A DNA stretch of 64,000 bases. Origin: Hydrogenophaga sp. (GTDB lineage: Bacteria; Pseudomonadota; Gammaproteobacteria; Burkholderiales; Burkholderiaceae_C). The stretch covers positions 158,807 to 222,806 of the forward strand of contig NZ_JAABRQ010000002.1 of NCBI RefSeq assembly GCF_011390835.1, read 5' to 3'. Shown piece by piece: positions 8,711 through 18,414 of this stretch (position 1 is the first letter of the stretch; each line of letters starts with the position of its first letter). The translations under genes and the position numbers were made by a program. The notes below the pieces were generated by a model. It made no database searches and had not been told where the DNA came from. It saw only the letters and a list, made by a program, of their open reading frames with translations.

Positions 8711-8740
8711 GAGCTTGGATCTTGAGGATTTGGCGGGAGT

Positions 8741-10120
8741 CTAGACGATCTCGCCCAACACCTCATCCAGCGCCGCCAGCAGTTGGTCCACATCCGCCGC
8801 CGTGGTCTGGGGGCAGACCAACATCATGTTGTGGAAGGGCGTGATCATCACGCCGCGGTTGAGCAGGCCGAGGTGGATCAGGTGTTCGAGCTCGCCGTCG
8901 AGGATGGCGCCGGCCTCGCTGCCGTTGCGGGGCGGGGTAGCGGTGAACTGGAATTCGGTGCGCGCGCCGACCTGGGTCACGCACCAGGGCAGCTGGTGCT
9001 GCTCAATGAGCTTCCGGATCCCGCTGGACAGGCGCTCGGCCAGCGGTAGCATGTGGGCGTAGGCGGCGGGTGTCATCACCTCGGTGAGCGCGGCGCGCAT
9101 CGCGGCCATGGCCAGCATGTTGCCGGTGAGGGTGGTGCCGATGCCGCTGTGGCCGGGGGGCGCGTCCTGCTTGGCCTGCACGGCGCGCTGGGCCAGCTCG
9201 GCGCTCATGCCGTAGACCGCGCAAGGCACGCCGCCCCCCACCGGTTTGCCCAGCACCAGCGCGTCGGGTTTCAGGCCATGGGCCTGGGTGTAGCCGCCGG
9301 GGCCGGTGCTGATGGTGTGGGTTTCGTCTGCGACCAGCAGCGCGCCGTGTTGGCGAATGAGGGCCTGCGCGGCTTTCCAGTAACCCGGCTCGGGTAGCAC
9401 CATGCCGATGTTGGTCATGACCGGTTCGGCCAGCACGCAGGCCACGTCGCCCGCCGCCAGCGCAGCTTCCAGTGCCGGCAGGTCGTTGAACTCGACCACC
9501 ACCGTGTGCTCCAGCAGGTTGTGCACCTGGCCCAGCAAACTGTCGCGCTGGGTAGGCTGGCCTTCGACCAGGTCCACATACACATCTTCGATCGTGCCGT
9601 GGTAGCAGCCGTTGAACACCAGCAGCTTCTTGCGGCCGGTGGCGGCGCGGATCCAGCGCACGATGTAGCGGTTGGCGTCGGTGGCGCTCATGGCGAACTG
9701 CCACAGTGGCAAGCCAAATCGCTGTGCCAGCGCCGCGCCCACGGTGGCTGCGTCGGCGGTGGCGAGCATGGTGGTGTAGCCGCGCGTGGCCTGCGCCTGC
9801 AGCGCAGCAGCCACCGGCGCCGGCGCATGGCCAAACATGGCGCCGGTGTCGCCCAGGCAGAAGTCAGTCAGCGTGTGGCCATCGACATCGGTCACCTGGG
9901 CACCCTGGGCGTGGTCCACGTGCAGGGCGAACGGCGTGCCCCAGTCGGTCATCCAGTGCAACGGCACGCCAAACAGCAGGTGTTGGCGGGCCTGGGCGGC
10001 AAGTTCGGCGGAGCGCGGGTTGCGGCGCTCATAAGCTGCGCGCTCACGGGCCAGGAAAGCCTGGGCGCGAGACCAGTCGAGGCCGAGGCGGGTGGCGTGG
10101 GAAGGCGTGGTGGTTTTCAT
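8741..10120 (-). CDS. Class-III PLP aminotransferase (glutamate-1-semialdehyde aminomutase-like)
   Basis: 459 residues. Fold-type I class-III features: GDTGAMFGHAP near 90-100, YHGTIEDV near 173, VADETHT with Asp265 contacting the pyridoxal ring, and VLGKPVGGG with PLP-binding Lys292. The sequence is closer to HemL-like aspartate aminotransferase family proteins than to ornithine or GABA aminotransferases, and the protein is longer at the N-terminus. It transfers an amino group from an amine or beta-amino acid; substrate unknown. Immediately upstream on the same strand is a glutamine-synthetase-like gene, so the pair may handle one amine. A GC-rich dispersed repeat separates them. Confidence 0.88.
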   Translation of the reverse strand: MKTTTPSHATRLGLDWSRAQAFLARERAAYERRNPRSAELAAQARQHLLFGVPLHWMTDWGTPFALHVDHAQGAQVTDVDGHTLTDFCLGDTGAMFGHAPAPVAAALQAQATRGYTTMLATADAATVGAALAQRFGLPLWQFAMSATDANRYIVRWIRAATGRKKLLVFNGCYHGTIEDVYVDLVEGQPTQRDSLLGQVHNLLEHTVVVEFNDLPALEAALAAGDVACVLAEPVMTNIGMVLPEPGYWKAAQALIRQHGALLVADETHTISTGPGGYTQAHGLKPDALVLGKPVGGGVPCAVYGMSAELAQRAVQAKQDAPPGHSGIGTTLTGNMLAMAAMRAALTEVMTPAAYAHMLPLAERLSSGIRKLIEQHQLPWCVTQVGARTEFQFTATPPRNGSEAGAILDGELEHLIHLGLLNRGVMITPFHNMMLVCPQTTAADVDQLLAALDEVLGEIV

Positions 10121-10188
10121 CTGGCCTCTCTGTTTTCAGGTTTGACTGCTTGCAGTGCTTGCGGAGCGCGTGCCCCCAACCCAGGGCA

Positions 10189-10283
10189 GCCGTGGAACCG
10201 GCTTCGCCGGGCCTGGGGGCTGCGTCCCCCTCCGGCCGAAGGCCAGAGAAAGGGGGAGGCCGCGAAGCGGCGCAGGGGGTGAC
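10189..10283 (-). repeat. Dispersed GC-rich intergenic repeat, copy 1 (inverted orientation)
   Basis: Read on the minus strand this contains GCGCCGCTTCGCGG near one end, a C-run/G-run pair, and GCCCGGCGAAGCCGGTTCC at the other, the same three modules as the other copies in this window. It is about 95 bases, longer than the others because of an extra C/G-rich hairpin in the middle. It fills the gap between the glutamine-synthetase-like and aminotransferase genes. Confidence 0.8.
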
Positions 10284-10289
10284 GCCTGT

Positions 10290-11636
10290 TCACACCAGCA
10301 GCAACAGGTGCTCGCGCTCCCAGGAACTGATGACGCGGTTGTAGGTGGCGTACTCCACTTGCTTCACGGCGAGGAAGGCGTCCACAAAGGCATGACCAAG
10401 CAACTCGCGCATGGGTTCACATTCCCGCATGCGGCGGATCGAGTCTTCCATGTGGCTGGGGAGTTCGAAGTCCACGTCCCAGGCGCTGGAACTCATGGGC
10501 TCGGTGGGCTCACGCTTCTCCATCATGCCGAGGTAGCCGCAGGCCAGCGTGGTCGCCATGGCCAGGTAGGGGTTGACGTCCACACCGGGTACGCGGTTCT
10601 CCAGCCGGCGGTTGGCGGGGTCCGACTCGGGCACGCGGATGCCACAGGTGCGGTTGTCATAGCCCCATTGCACGTTGATGGGCGCAGACATGAAGCGCGC
10701 CAGCCGGCGGTAGGAGTTCACATACGGCGCCAGGATCGGCATGGACTGCGGTATATAGCGCTGCAGGCCGCCGATGAAGTGGCGGAATGCGGGTGTGACC
10801 TCGCCGCCCGACCCGCTGAAGATGTTGTGGCCGCTGGCCCGGTCCAGGATGCTCTGGTGGATGTGCATGGCGCTGCCCGGCTCGGTCTCCATGGGCTTGG
10901 CCATGAAGGTGGCGAAGATGCCGTGTCGCAGGGCAGTCTCGCGCACGGTGCGCTTGAAGAGGAACACCCGGTCGGCCAGGTCCATCGCATCACCGTGGGT
11001 GAAGTTGATCTCCATCTGTCCGGCGCCGGCTTCGTGGATGAGCGTTTCCACGCCCAGCCGGTGCACCTCGCAGAAGCGCGAAAGCTCCAGGAAAAACGGA
11101 TCAAAGTCGTTGACCGCGTCGATGGAATAGGACTGGCGGCCAGCCTCCGGCTTGCCGGTGCGCCCCAGCGGCGGCTGCAGCGGCTCGTGGGGGTTCTGAT
11201 GCCGCGCCACCAGGTAGAACTCCATCTCGGGCGCCACCACTGGCTGCCAGCCCTGGGCGTCGTACAGCTTCAACACCCGACGCAACACGCTGCGCGGCGA
11301 AAGCGCCACCGGCGAGCCGTCGAACTCTTCGCAGTCGTGAATGATCACCGCCACCTGCTCGGCCGCCCAGGGCACGACGCGGGCGGTGGCGAGGTCGGGC
11401 ACGCAAACCATGTCGGGATCGGTGTCGCCCACAAAGGCGGCGTTGTCCGGTTGCTGGCCGTTGACCGTGTTGAGCAGCACGCTCTTGGGCAGGCGCATGT
11501 GTCCCGAGTTCAGGAACAGGTCTTTGGGCAGGATCTTGCCGCGCGCGATGCCCGTCATGTCGGGAATGACGCACTCCACCTCGTGGATGCGGTGTTCGCT
11601 GAGAAAGGCCTGGATGCTGGTCGGTGCGGGTGTCAT
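10290..11636 (-). CDS. Glutamine synthetase family protein (PuuA-like gamma-glutamyl-amine synthetase)
   Basis: 448 residues from the ATG chosen here; an ATG nine codons further upstream (11663) is possible and neither has a good ribosome site. Features of the GS superfamily: PEMEFYL (metal-binding glutamates), EAGAGQMEINF, HIHQSI (ATP/metal-binding His), NRTCGIRVP and ENRVPGVDVNPYLA. The lack of the adenylylation loop and the DMTGIARGK start place it with the PuuA/GlnA3-like branch that glutamylates putrescine or other amines. Its neighbour is a class-III aminotransferase; together they suggest amine catabolism, not ammonia assimilation. Substrate is inferred. Confidence 0.85.
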   Translation of the reverse strand: MTPAPTSIQAFLSEHRIHEVECVIPDMTGIARGKILPKDLFLNSGHMRLPKSVLLNTVNGQQPDNAAFVGDTDPDMVCVPDLATARVVPWAAEQVAVIIHDCEEFDGSPVALSPRSVLRRVLKLYDAQGWQPVVAPEMEFYLVARHQNPHEPLQPPLGRTGKPEAGRQSYSIDAVNDFDPFFLELSRFCEVHRLGVETLIHEAGAGQMEINFTHGDAMDLADRVFLFKRTVRETALRHGIFATFMAKPMETEPGSAMHIHQSILDRASGHNIFSGSGGEVTPAFRHFIGGLQRYIPQSMPILAPYVNSYRRLARFMSAPINVQWGYDNRTCGIRVPESDPANRRLENRVPGVDVNPYLAMATTLACGYLGMMEKREPTEPMSSSAWDVDFELPSHMEDSIRRMRECEPMRELLGHAFVDAFLAVKQVEYATYNRVISSWEREHLLLLV

Positions 11637-11750
11637 GGGTGTGATCAAAAGGTTTGACGGCATTATGGTCAGCGGCGGCGGGGGTCAACTATCCGCTTGC
11701 CCTTGCCTGCAAGGAGCCACCCGCCGAGCCTAGAGCTCAGTAGACAGACG

Positions 11751-11776
11751 AAAAAAAGCGCGGCCGAGGCCGCGCT
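11751..11776 (-). terminator. Rho-independent terminator of the ppiC-like gene
   Basis: On the minus strand AGCGCGGCC and GGCCGCGCT pair over nine bases, followed by seven T (A-run at 11751-11757 on the plus strand). It lies 26 bases after the stop codon of the parvulin gene. Confidence 0.9.
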
Positions 11777-11801
11777 GTGAGCAACTGGCAATTGGATCGC
11801 G

Positions 11802-12581
11802 TCACTCGATCTTGGCTTTTTCCCGCAACGTGCGCTGGAACTCGGTGAGCTTTTGCTGCTGCATTTGCTGAGAAATCTGGGGCTTGATGTCGTCCAGGTT
11901 GGGCAGCTGCGCTTGGCGCACGTCGTCCACGCGGATGATGTGCCAGCCAAACTGGCTCTTCACCGGCTCTTCGGTCATCTGGCCCTTGTCGAGCTTGACC
12001 ATGGCTTCGGAGAACTCGGTCACGTAGCTGGCGGCGGCGGCCCAGTCAAGATCACCACCGTTGGCGCCGGACCCCGGGTCTTTGGAGGATTTCTTGGCGA
12101 TGTCTTCAAACTTGGCCCCTCCTTTGATGGACTTGATGATGGCCTTGGCCTCGTCTTCTTTCTCCACCAGGATGTGGCGGGCGCGGAATTCCTTGCCACC
12201 GTTGGCCGCCACAAATTTGTCGTATTCGGCCTTGATGTCGGCGTCGGTCACCGGGTTCTTTTTCTGGTATTCCGCAAACAGGGTGCGGATCATGATGGTC
12301 TGACGCGCCAGTTCCATCTGGTTCTTGTAGTCGTCGGTGGCGCCGATGCCGCGCTTCTGCGCTTCCTGCATGAAGATCTCACGCAGGATGACCTCTTCCT
12401 TGAGCTGGGCTCGCACCTGGTCGTCCACCGGACGGCCCGAGGCGGCGACCTGCTGGGCCAGGGCCTCCACGCGGGCCAGGGGCACGGCCTTGCCGTTGAC
12501 GATGGCCACGTTCTGGGCCAGGGACCAAGGGGCGGCGGCGAGCAAGGCGGTCGCGGTGAGGGCAAGCAGGGAGCGTTTCAT
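11802..12581 (-). CDS. Periplasmic parvulin-type peptidyl-prolyl isomerase
   Basis: 259 residues. A Sec signal peptide (MKRSLLALTATALLAAAPWSLA, cleavage before QN) is followed by a SurA-N-like helical part and a parvulin domain (about 130-225) with RARHILV, DPGSGANGGDLDW and FGWHIIRVDD, the usual rotamase motifs. It assists folding of periplasmic and outer-membrane proteins. An in-frame ATG 19 codons upstream would place a non-signal extension before the signal peptide, so 12581 is the start. It is the last gene of yciB-bolA-ppiC on the minus strand and has a strong terminator after it. Confidence 0.93.
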   Translation of the reverse strand: MKRSLLALTATALLAAAPWSLAQNVAIVNGKAVPLARVEALAQQVAASGRPVDDQVRAQLKEEVILREIFMQEAQKRGIGATDDYKNQMELARQTIMIRTLFAEYQKKNPVTDADIKAEYDKFVAANGGKEFRARHILVEKEDEAKAIIKSIKGGAKFEDIAKKSSKDPGSGANGGDLDWAAAASYVTEFSEAMVKLDKGQMTEEPVKSQFGWHIIRVDDVRQAQLPNLDDIKPQISQQMQQQKLTEFQRTLREKAKIE

Positions 12582-12689
12582 GGAGCGTCTCGAAGTGGAA
12601 AAGGGCTTGGAGGAGGTCGGCGCAAGAAAGTGCCGCAAAGCTGGGACGGATGCTGAATCAGCGTGTCAGCTGGAGGGGGCAGGGCAGCG

Positions 12690-12971
12690 TCAGCGCTGGA
12701 TTTCGATGGCCAGTGCGTGCAGGCCGGCATCGGTGAATTTTTGCAGCGCATCATACACAAGGCGGTGCTGAGCCACTCGGCTATGGCCAGCAAAGGCCGG
12801 GCCACCGATGCGCACCCGGAAATGGGTGCCGTAACCCAGGCCATTGGCGCCTGCGTGACCAGCGTGGTCGGCGCTCTCGTCGATCACCTCCAGCACGCTG
12901 GGCGAGAGCGTGGCGCGCAAGGCGGCTTCAATGGCTGGCGCGGTGGGGATGGCGTCTGCTGGTGCGCTCAT
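12690..12971 (-). CDS. BolA family protein
   Basis: 93 residues with the BolA class II KH-like fold: [29 protein letters not shown] contains the conserved FxG(x)SRVxxHRxVY pattern, including the histidine that helps hold an iron-sulfur cluster with a monothiol glutaredoxin. It probably takes part in Fe-S cluster trafficking. The ATG overlaps the stop of the upstream yciB gene by four bases (ATGA), so they are coupled. Confidence 0.93.
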   Translation of the reverse strand: MSAPADAIPTAPAIEAALRATLSPSVLEVIDESADHAGHAGANGLGYGTHFRVRIGGPAFAGHSRVAQHRLVYDALQKFTDAGLHALAIEIQR

Positions 12972-13516
12972 GATTTGCTCGCCTCACCGTCGTCGTCTTT
13001 CAGGTAGCGCGAGATGTACAGGCCCTGGCCCACGATGAAGACCACCGGGAAGGCGTAACCCCAGAGCTTGAAGTTCACCCAGGCCTCGGTGGAGTAGTAG
13101 GCCGCCACGTAGGCATTGAGCGCCGCCATGAAGAGAAAGTAGATGATCCAGATCACCGTCAAGCGGGCCCACACCGCCTCGGGCAGGCTCAGCTGGCTCC
13201 CCAGCAAAATCTGCAGGAAGTTCTTCTTCCAGCCCCAGAGGGCCGCGCCCAGCACGATGGCCATGCTGGCGTACAGCACGGTAGGCTTCCACTTGATGAA
13301 ACGTTCATCGTGCAGCGCCAGCGTGAGGACCCCGAAAACGATTACCAGCACCAGCGTGACCTTGTGCAGGGTCTGCAGCTTGCGGTCAATGGCGTAGATG
13401 AGGCCAGTCTGCACCACGGTGGCCGCCATCAGCACCGCGGTGGCGGTGTAGATGTCGTGCAGCTTGTACGCCCCGACAAAGAGGGCGATCGGAAAAAAGT
13501 CGATCAGGAAACGCAT
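12968..13516 (-). CDS. yciB: Septation protein A / YciB family inner-membrane protein
   Basis: 182 residues with five to six membrane segments. It begins [17 protein letters not shown], the standard start of YciB (IspZ), and contains [15 protein letters not shown] and [14 protein letters not shown], also family hallmarks. In enterobacteria YciB affects cell-envelope integrity and division. A longer reading frame runs upstream to 13675, but the conserved N-terminus fixes ATG 13516. First gene of the yciB-bolA-ppiC group. Confidence 0.93.
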   Translation of the reverse strand: MRFLIDFFPIALFVGAYKLHDIYTATAVLMAATVVQTGLIYAIDRKLQTLHKVTLVLVIVFGVLTLALHDERFIKWKPTVLYASMAIVLGAALWGWKKNFLQILLGSQLSLPEAVWARLTVIWIIYFLFMAALNAYVAAYYSTEAWVNFKLWGYAFPVVFIVGQGLYISRYLKDDDGEASKS

Positions 13517-13654
13517 GGCCCGATTATCGGGCCTGCGGAGGCGGTGGCTTGCTGTGGGGTTGAGGCCGGTCAGGCGCGGAACTGTGGCACGCTGATGGAG
13601 TCCATCAGCCAGGCGCGGCCGCGCTGTTCTGTCCAACCCTCTTTTTCCCCCTCC

Positions 13655-14665
13655 ATGACCTCTGCCGAACAACAAGCCATTCTCACCATTGCCCTGCTAG
13701 CCGCTTTCTCGGACGGCGCCAAGGCGGACATCGAACGCGAAACGATTCGCGGCATCGCCGATTCGCTCGGACGCGAGGCGGGCGGGGCCGGCCTGGCCCA
13801 GCTCTACCAGGACGTGTTGCTCAAGCGGGCCACGGTGCAGACTGCGGTCGCGGGGCTAACCGACACCGGTCAGCGACAGCTGGCTTACGAGATGGCGGTG
13901 TGCGTCTGCGACGCCGACGGCAGCCAGTCGCCCACTGAAAGCGCCTTCCTGACGGATCTGAAACAGCGACTGGGCCTGGACGCAGACGAGACCGAGCGTT
14001 TCGAGCGCGAGGAAGCCGAGCTGGTAGAGGCATCGGACCAGGCGGCTCCTGCAGCAGGCACCGTGGCGGTGGTGGCGATCGCTGGCGCTGCGGCCTCTGC
14101 GGCGGCGCCCGTGCCGGTGGCGGTTGCGGTCAACGCGCCGCCGGATGCCGAGATGGACAGGCTCATCCTCAACGCTTCACTGCTCAACGGTGCGCTGGAA
14201 CTGCTGCCGCAGTCCTGGGCTTCGATGGCCATCATCCCGCTGCAGATCCGCATGGTCTACAACATCGGCAAGGCCCATGGCGTGGAGCTGGACCAGGGCC
14301 ACATCCGCGAGTTCATTGCTGCGGCCGGTGTGGGTCTGACTTCCCAGTACATCGAGCAGTTTGGCCGCAAGCTGATCGGCGGCCTGCTGGGCAAGGCGGC
14401 TGGGCGCATGGTGGGCGGCATGGGCCGCGCCGCCACGGGCATGGCGTTTTCCTTTGCAACCACCTACGCCTTGGGACAGCTCGCCAAGCGTTACTACGCC
14501 GGAGGCCGGGTCATGAGCACCGCGCTGCTTCAGCAGACCTTCCAGGGCCTGCTGGCGCCGGCCAAGCAGATGCAGACTCGGTACCTGCCGCAGATTCAGC
14601 AGACCGCGTCCACCCTGGATGCGGGCAAGGTGCTGGCCATGGTGCGCGGGGGCCCCAGCGCCTGA
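13655..14665 (+). CDS. TerB-like / DUF697-like two-domain protein
   Basis: 336 residues. The first about 120 residues are a TerB-like all-helical domain ([29 protein letters not shown]). After an Ala/Val-rich linker (about 130-165, possibly membrane-associated) comes a region starting [31 protein letters not shown] and ending [15 protein letters not shown], which resembles the DUF697/YcjF C-terminal domain with hydrophobic glycine-rich helices. Likely membrane-associated; function unknown, and the TerB name does not prove tellurite resistance. It is convergent with cysK, with only four bases between the two stops. Confidence 0.75.
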   Translation: MTSAEQQAILTIALLAAFSDGAKADIERETIRGIADSLGREAGGAGLAQLYQDVLLKRATVQTAVAGLTDTGQRQLAYEMAVCVCDADGSQSPTESAFLTDLKQRLGLDADETERFEREEAELVEASDQAAPAAGTVAVVAIAGAAASAAAPVPVAVAVNAPPDAEMDRLILNASLLNGALELLPQSWASMAIIPLQIRMVYNIGKAHGVELDQGHIREFIAAAGVGLTSQYIEQFGRKLIGGLLGKAAGRMVGGMGRAATGMAFSFATTYALGQLAKRYYAGGRVMSTALLQQTFQGLLAPAKQMQTRYLPQIQQTASTLDAGKVLAMVRGGPSA

Positions 14666-14669
14666 GCTC

Positions 14670-15590
14670 TCAAGTCGGCAGAAAGCCCTCGACGGAGAAG
14701 TAGCGCTCGCCCGTGTCGTAATTGAAGCCCAGCACCACCGCGTTGGCAGGCAGATCAGGCAGCTTCTGGGCGATGGCAGCCAGCGTGGCACCGGAGGAAA
14801 TGCCCACCAGCAGGCCTTCTTCGCGCGCGCAGCGGCGCGCCATCTCGCGCGCCGGTTCGGCATCGACCTGAATCACGCCGTCGAGCAAAGCCATGTTGAG
14901 GTTGCCTGGAATGAAGCCGGCGCCAATGCCCTGAATCGGGTGCGGCGCCGGGGCTCCACCGGAGATCACGGGTGAGGCCGTCGGCTCGACCGCAAACACC
15001 TGCAGCTTGGGCCACTTGGCCTTCAACACCTCGGCACAACCGCTCAAGTGGCCACCCGTGCCCACGCCAGTGATCATCACGTCCACGCCGTCCGGGAAAT
15101 CGGCCAGGATTTCCTTCGCCGTGGTGCGCACATGGACCGCCGTGTTGGCCGGGTTGTTGAACTGCTGCGGCATCCAGGCGCCCGGCGTACTGGCGACCAG
15201 CTCTTCGGCGCGCGCAATGGCTCCCTTCATGCCTTTTTCCTTGGGCGTGAGATCAAAGCTCGCGCCGTAGGCCAACATCAGCCGGCGACGTTCGATGCTC
15301 ATGCTGTCGGGCATCACCAGCACCAGCTTGTAGCCCTTGACTGCGGCCACCATGGCCAAACCAATTCCCGTGTTGCCCGAGGTGGGCTCCACGATGGTGC
15401 CGCCAGGCTTGAGTGTGCCGCTAGCCTCGGCGTCCTCTACCATGGACAGCGCTATGCGGTCCTTGATCGAGCCTCCCGGGTTGCTCCGCTCGGACTTGAT
15501 CCAGACTTGCTGCGTGGCGCCCGCAAACAGTTTGCCGAGCCGGACATGTGGTGTCTGACCGATGGTTTCCAGGATGTTTTGTGCCTTCAT
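14670..15590 (-). CDS. cysK: Cysteine synthase A (O-acetylserine sulfhydrylase)
   Basis: 306 residues. PLP-binding Lys43 in NPGGSIKDR, the substrate loop PTSGNTGIG, the glycine cradle [11 protein letters not shown] and the GISSGA segment all match CysK. It makes cysteine from O-acetylserine and sulfide in the cytoplasm. The protein has the usual CysK length with none of the extra domains of cystathionine beta-synthase. Followed upstream on the same strand by msrB at 52 bases distance, a sulfur-linked pairing, although I see no shared regulatory site. Confidence 0.95.
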   Translation of the reverse strand: MKAQNILETIGQTPHVRLGKLFAGATQQVWIKSERSNPGGSIKDRIALSMVEDAEASGTLKPGGTIVEPTSGNTGIGLAMVAAVKGYKLVLVMPDSMSIERRRLMLAYGASFDLTPKEKGMKGAIARAEELVASTPGAWMPQQFNNPANTAVHVRTTAKEILADFPDGVDVMITGVGTGGHLSGCAEVLKAKWPKLQVFAVEPTASPVISGGAPAPHPIQGIGAGFIPGNLNMALLDGVIQVDAEPAREMARRCAREEGLLVGISSGATLAAIAQKLPDLPANAVVLGFNYDTGERYFSVEGFLPT

Positions 15591-15641
15591 GAGGATGCTC
15601 CAGGTGGGTTGGGTGACCTCGGCTTTGCGCAGGCAGGGTGC

Positions 15642-16064
15642 TCAGGGCTTGTCTGCGCGTTTGAGGTCCAGCGCAGCCGAGTTCATGCAGTAGCGCAGGC
15701 CGGTTTCGGTAGGGCCGTCTTCAAACACATGGCCCAGGTGGGCACCACACTGGCTGCACACCGTCTCCACCCGAACCATGCCGTGGCTGGTGTCGCGGAT
15801 TTCGGTGATGGCGCCAGTGATGGCCTTGGAGAAGCTGGGCCAGCCGCAATGGGCGTTGAATTTGGTGTCGGCATTGAACAAATGGTTGCCACAAGAAATG
15901 CAGTGGTAGCTGCCGTCGGCCCAGATTTTTTCGTACTTGCCGGTGAACGGGCGCTCGGTGTAGGCAAGCCGGGTCACCTCGTAGGCCAGTGGCTCGGCCT
16001 TCCTGGCGGCCAGCTCAGCCCGCCATTCGGCTTCGGTTTTCTGGATGGGAAACGAACTGCTCAT
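15642..16064 (-). CDS. msrB: Peptide-methionine (R)-S-oxide reductase
   Basis: 140 residues. Two CxxC zinc pairs (CISC near 60 and CSQC near 107), the HCGWPSF motif, and the catalytic selenocysteine-position cysteine in RYCMNS near residue 128. It repairs methionine-R-sulfoxide in proteins. ATG 16064 has GGAG nine bases upstream; a frame-open ATG 20 codons earlier gives no family match. A perfect hairpin (16159-16179) lies upstream of it. Confidence 0.95.
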   Translation of the reverse strand: MSSSFPIQKTEAEWRAELAARKAEPLAYEVTRLAYTERPFTGKYEKIWADGSYHCISCGNHLFNADTKFNAHCGWPSFSKAITGAITEIRDTSHGMVRVETVCSQCGAHLGHVFEDGPTETGLRYCMNSAALDLKRADKP

Positions 16065-16158
16065 GGTCTTTTCTCCGAGTCTGCTTCTGCGGGGTGAACC
16101 TGCATTCTGGCAGTGGCTGGACAAGTCCGTTGGCCGTTCCCCCTGCTGGTGCGCCGGT

Positions 16159-16179
16159 TGAAGGGTGATACACCCTTCA
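16159..16179 (-). other. Perfect 9-bp hairpin at the end of the AraC-type gene
   Basis: TGAAGGGTG-ATA-CACCCTTCA is a perfect inverted repeat overlapping the last codons of the regulator gene (stop 16177-16179). No T-run follows on the minus strand, so it is either a weak terminator, an RNA end stabiliser or an operator for msrB, 95 bases downstream. Confidence 0.4.
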
Positions 16180-17265
16180 GGAAAGATCCTTGCCCCATTC
16201 CCGGCGCGAGGTGCGCAGCCGGAATCGTTCGCGGTAGGCAGCAGGTGTCAGGCCAGTGGCCCGCCGGAACACCTCGCGCAGCATCACCGGGTCGCGCCAG
16301 CCGCAACGCTCGGCAATCGCCTCGGTGCTGAGGTAGGTGGTCTCCAGCAGCATACGGGCTCGGGTCACGCGCAATTCGTGCAGCATCTGCAAAGGGGTCT
16401 GTCCAAACGTCAGTCCAAAGTGCCGCAAAAGCGATCGTTCGCTGGTGGCGGCGGCTCGTGCCGTGTCTGACAGGCTGTAGGGTTCATGCAGATGATCCTC
16501 CAGCCAGCGCCGGGCCCGTTCGAGCGAGCCCAGTCCCACTCTGGAACGAGCGTCTTGCGCCACCGCACGGACCAGACCCTGCCGCTGTGGCGAGTGCAGC
16601 AGCACAGCGCGAGCCGATTCGGCGAGTGCCTTCAGGCCCCCGGTCTGCAGCAACATCAGTGAGACGTCGGTCGCCAGCAACGGCGAATCCACGGTCCAGA
16701 CACGCTGATGCTGGGCGTGCGACGCGCCGGTGACGATCTGCAGGCTGGGCGCATGGCGCAGAACAGCCGGCACAAAGGGCCAGGGAATGACCGCTGGCGA
16801 GTCGTCCAGCAGGCCCGCTTCTGCCAGCAGAGCCACACCCGTGAAGAGGCCGATCACATGTCCACCGGCGGCGTGCACGGTGCGCAACCGGTCACAGGCC
16901 GCACGGTCCCTGGCGACCAGTCGGTTCAGATGGGGTCCGTTGCGCGCCTGCCATCCTGGCACCACGAGCACATCTGGCAGCCGGGGCGGGGGCAGGCGGG
17001 CACGGCCGACCTGCTCCTTGGACGACGCTTCACGGGTTTGAATGGCCGCCAGACCGCGCGTGATGCGGCCAGTCGGCGTTCTGTGTTGCAGTGCCACCCG
17101 GTCGTGGCGAAGCCCTCTGAGTCTGGCGATGGTGTTGACCATGCGAAGCAGATCAGCCAGAGCGCCAAGGGGGCCTTCCAGACCCTCGTCGCACCGCAGG
17201 ATTTCCCACAGCCGCAAAGGCTGTCGCAGCGTGGCTCGGGATGAACTGGCAGGCATGACGGACAT
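16177..17265 (-). CDS. GlxA-type transcriptional regulator (DJ-1/PfpI domain plus AraC HTH)
   Basis: 362 residues. The N-terminal half is a DJ-1/PfpI-like domain ([32 protein letters not shown]); its elbow has Phe-Thr-Gly where active members have Cys, so it is a ligand sensor without catalysis. The C-terminal about 100 residues are an AraC double helix-turn-helix ([21 protein letters not shown] and [21 protein letters not shown]). Start 17265 is preferred over ATGs at 17301 and 17256. It is divergent from the Bug/M81 pair, which it probably controls; the 136-base gap between them would hold the operators. Confidence 0.88.
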   Translation of the reverse strand: MSVMPASSSRATLRQPLRLWEILRCDEGLEGPLGALADLLRMVNTIARLRGLRHDRVALQHRTPTGRITRGLAAIQTREASSKEQVGRARLPPPRLPDVLVVPGWQARNGPHLNRLVARDRAACDRLRTVHAAGGHVIGLFTGVALLAEAGLLDDSPAVIPWPFVPAVLRHAPSLQIVTGASHAQHQRVWTVDSPLLATDVSLMLLQTGGLKALAESARAVLLHSPQRQGLVRAVAQDARSRVGLGSLERARRWLEDHLHEPYSLSDTARAAATSERSLLRHFGLTFGQTPLQMLHELRVTRARMLLETTYLSTEAIAERCGWRDPVMLREVFRRATGLTPAAYRERFRLRTSRREWGKDLS

Positions 17266-17401
17266 TTTTTCCGGACAGAAACAGTGCAGATGGTGCCACA
17301 TCGGGCTGGCGGGATAGCCATCAAGCTTGGCGGAATATCACCTAGGACGAAAGCTCTGCGGTTTCTACACTGCGATCTCCTATTTGTTGCAGGAGACCCA
17401 G

Positions 17402-18400
17402 ATGCCTTTCGCTCGATTCACCTCAACCCGACGCAGCCTGATGCTGGCCATGTGCGCGGGTGGCCTGTCGCAGGCGTTGACCACAGCGGCATTTGCGCAG
17501 AGCGTTTTTCCATCGACCACGGTGTCGATGATCGTCCCCTACACGGCTGGCGGCGCCAGCGACATCGGCGCTCGCATGATCACGCAGGAGATGGGTCGGT
17601 TGCTAGGTCAGCCCGTAATCGTCGACAACGCCGCAGGCGCAGGCGGTGCGCTCGGCGTGCAGAAGCTGACTCGGGCCACGCCCGACGGCCACACGGTGCT
17701 GTACGGATCGCTGAGCGAGGCGCTGCTGGTGCCGCTCATCAACCCACGCGCTTCGTACCGGGTTGAAGACCTGCTGCCGGTGGCTTTTGTGGGAGGAACG
17801 CCAGCGGTGTTTGTGACCCGACCCGATTTTCCGGCGAAATCGCTGGACGAGTTCATCGCCATGGCCAAGCGCAACCCGGGCAAGCTCAGCTACGGGTCAC
17901 CGGGCATAGGCACTTTCCAGCATGTGATTGGTGAGGCATTCAAGGCCAAGGTCGGCGTGTTCATGCTGCACATTCCCTATCGCGGCGGCGCCCAGATCCT
18001 CAACGACGTGATGAGCGGGCAGATTGATGTCGGCATCACCAGTGCCGCCAACGCGGCGGGGTTTGTGCGCAGCGGCCGGCTGAAGGCGATTGGCGTGACC
18101 GCAGCACAGCGCCTGGCGGCCATTCCGGATGCGCAGTCCTTCGGGGACATTCCCGCGCTCAAGGGGCTGGAGCTTTCGACCTGGGGCGTCGTCTATGCGC
18201 CGGCCACCACGCCAGCCGCCGCGGTCAGCCGTCTCAATGCCGAGATCAACCAGGCCCTGATGCTTCCCGCCACGGTGGAGCAGCGGGCCCGTCTGGGGGT
18301 CGAACTGAAAGCGACGATGTCGCCTGAGGAGACGAAGGCATTTGTCGCCGCCGAGCTGGCGAAGTACCGGCCGCTGGTGCAAGGCATCAAGCTGGACTGA
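17402..18400 (+). CDS. Bug family tripartite tricarboxylate transporter substrate-binding protein
   Basis: 332 residues. A signal peptide with a twin-arginine-like RRSLML and cleavage at AFA|QS, then the Bug/TctC fold: IVPYTAGGASDIGAR, VDNAAGAGG, YGSPGIGTFQH, HIPYRGGAQ and GQIDVG. It captures a carboxylate or related metabolite in the periplasm for a TTT transporter. GCAGGAGA sits seven bases before ATG 17402. No tctA/tctB gene is adjacent; the only tctBA pair in the window is 44 kb away, so this is one of the many orphan Bug proteins of Burkholderiales. Next to it is an M81 hydrolase gene. Confidence 0.92.
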   Translation: MPFARFTSTRRSLMLAMCAGGLSQALTTAAFAQSVFPSTTVSMIVPYTAGGASDIGARMITQEMGRLLGQPVIVDNAAGAGGALGVQKLTRATPDGHTVLYGSLSEALLVPLINPRASYRVEDLLPVAFVGGTPAVFVTRPDFPAKSLDEFIAMAKRNPGKLSYGSPGIGTFQHVIGEAFKAKVGVFMLHIPYRGGAQILNDVMSGQIDVGITSAANAAGFVRSGRLKAIGVTAAQRLAAIPDAQSFGDIPALKGLELSTWGVVYAPATTPAAAVSRLNAEINQALMLPATVEQRARLGVELKATMSPEETKAFVAAELAKYRPLVQGIKLD

Positions 18401-18414
18401 TGGGCTGAAGGCAC

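Noticed and set aside
13655..14665. Tellurite-resistance gene cluster
   Set aside because: Only a TerB-like fold is present; no terC, terD, terZ or terA gene is adjacent.
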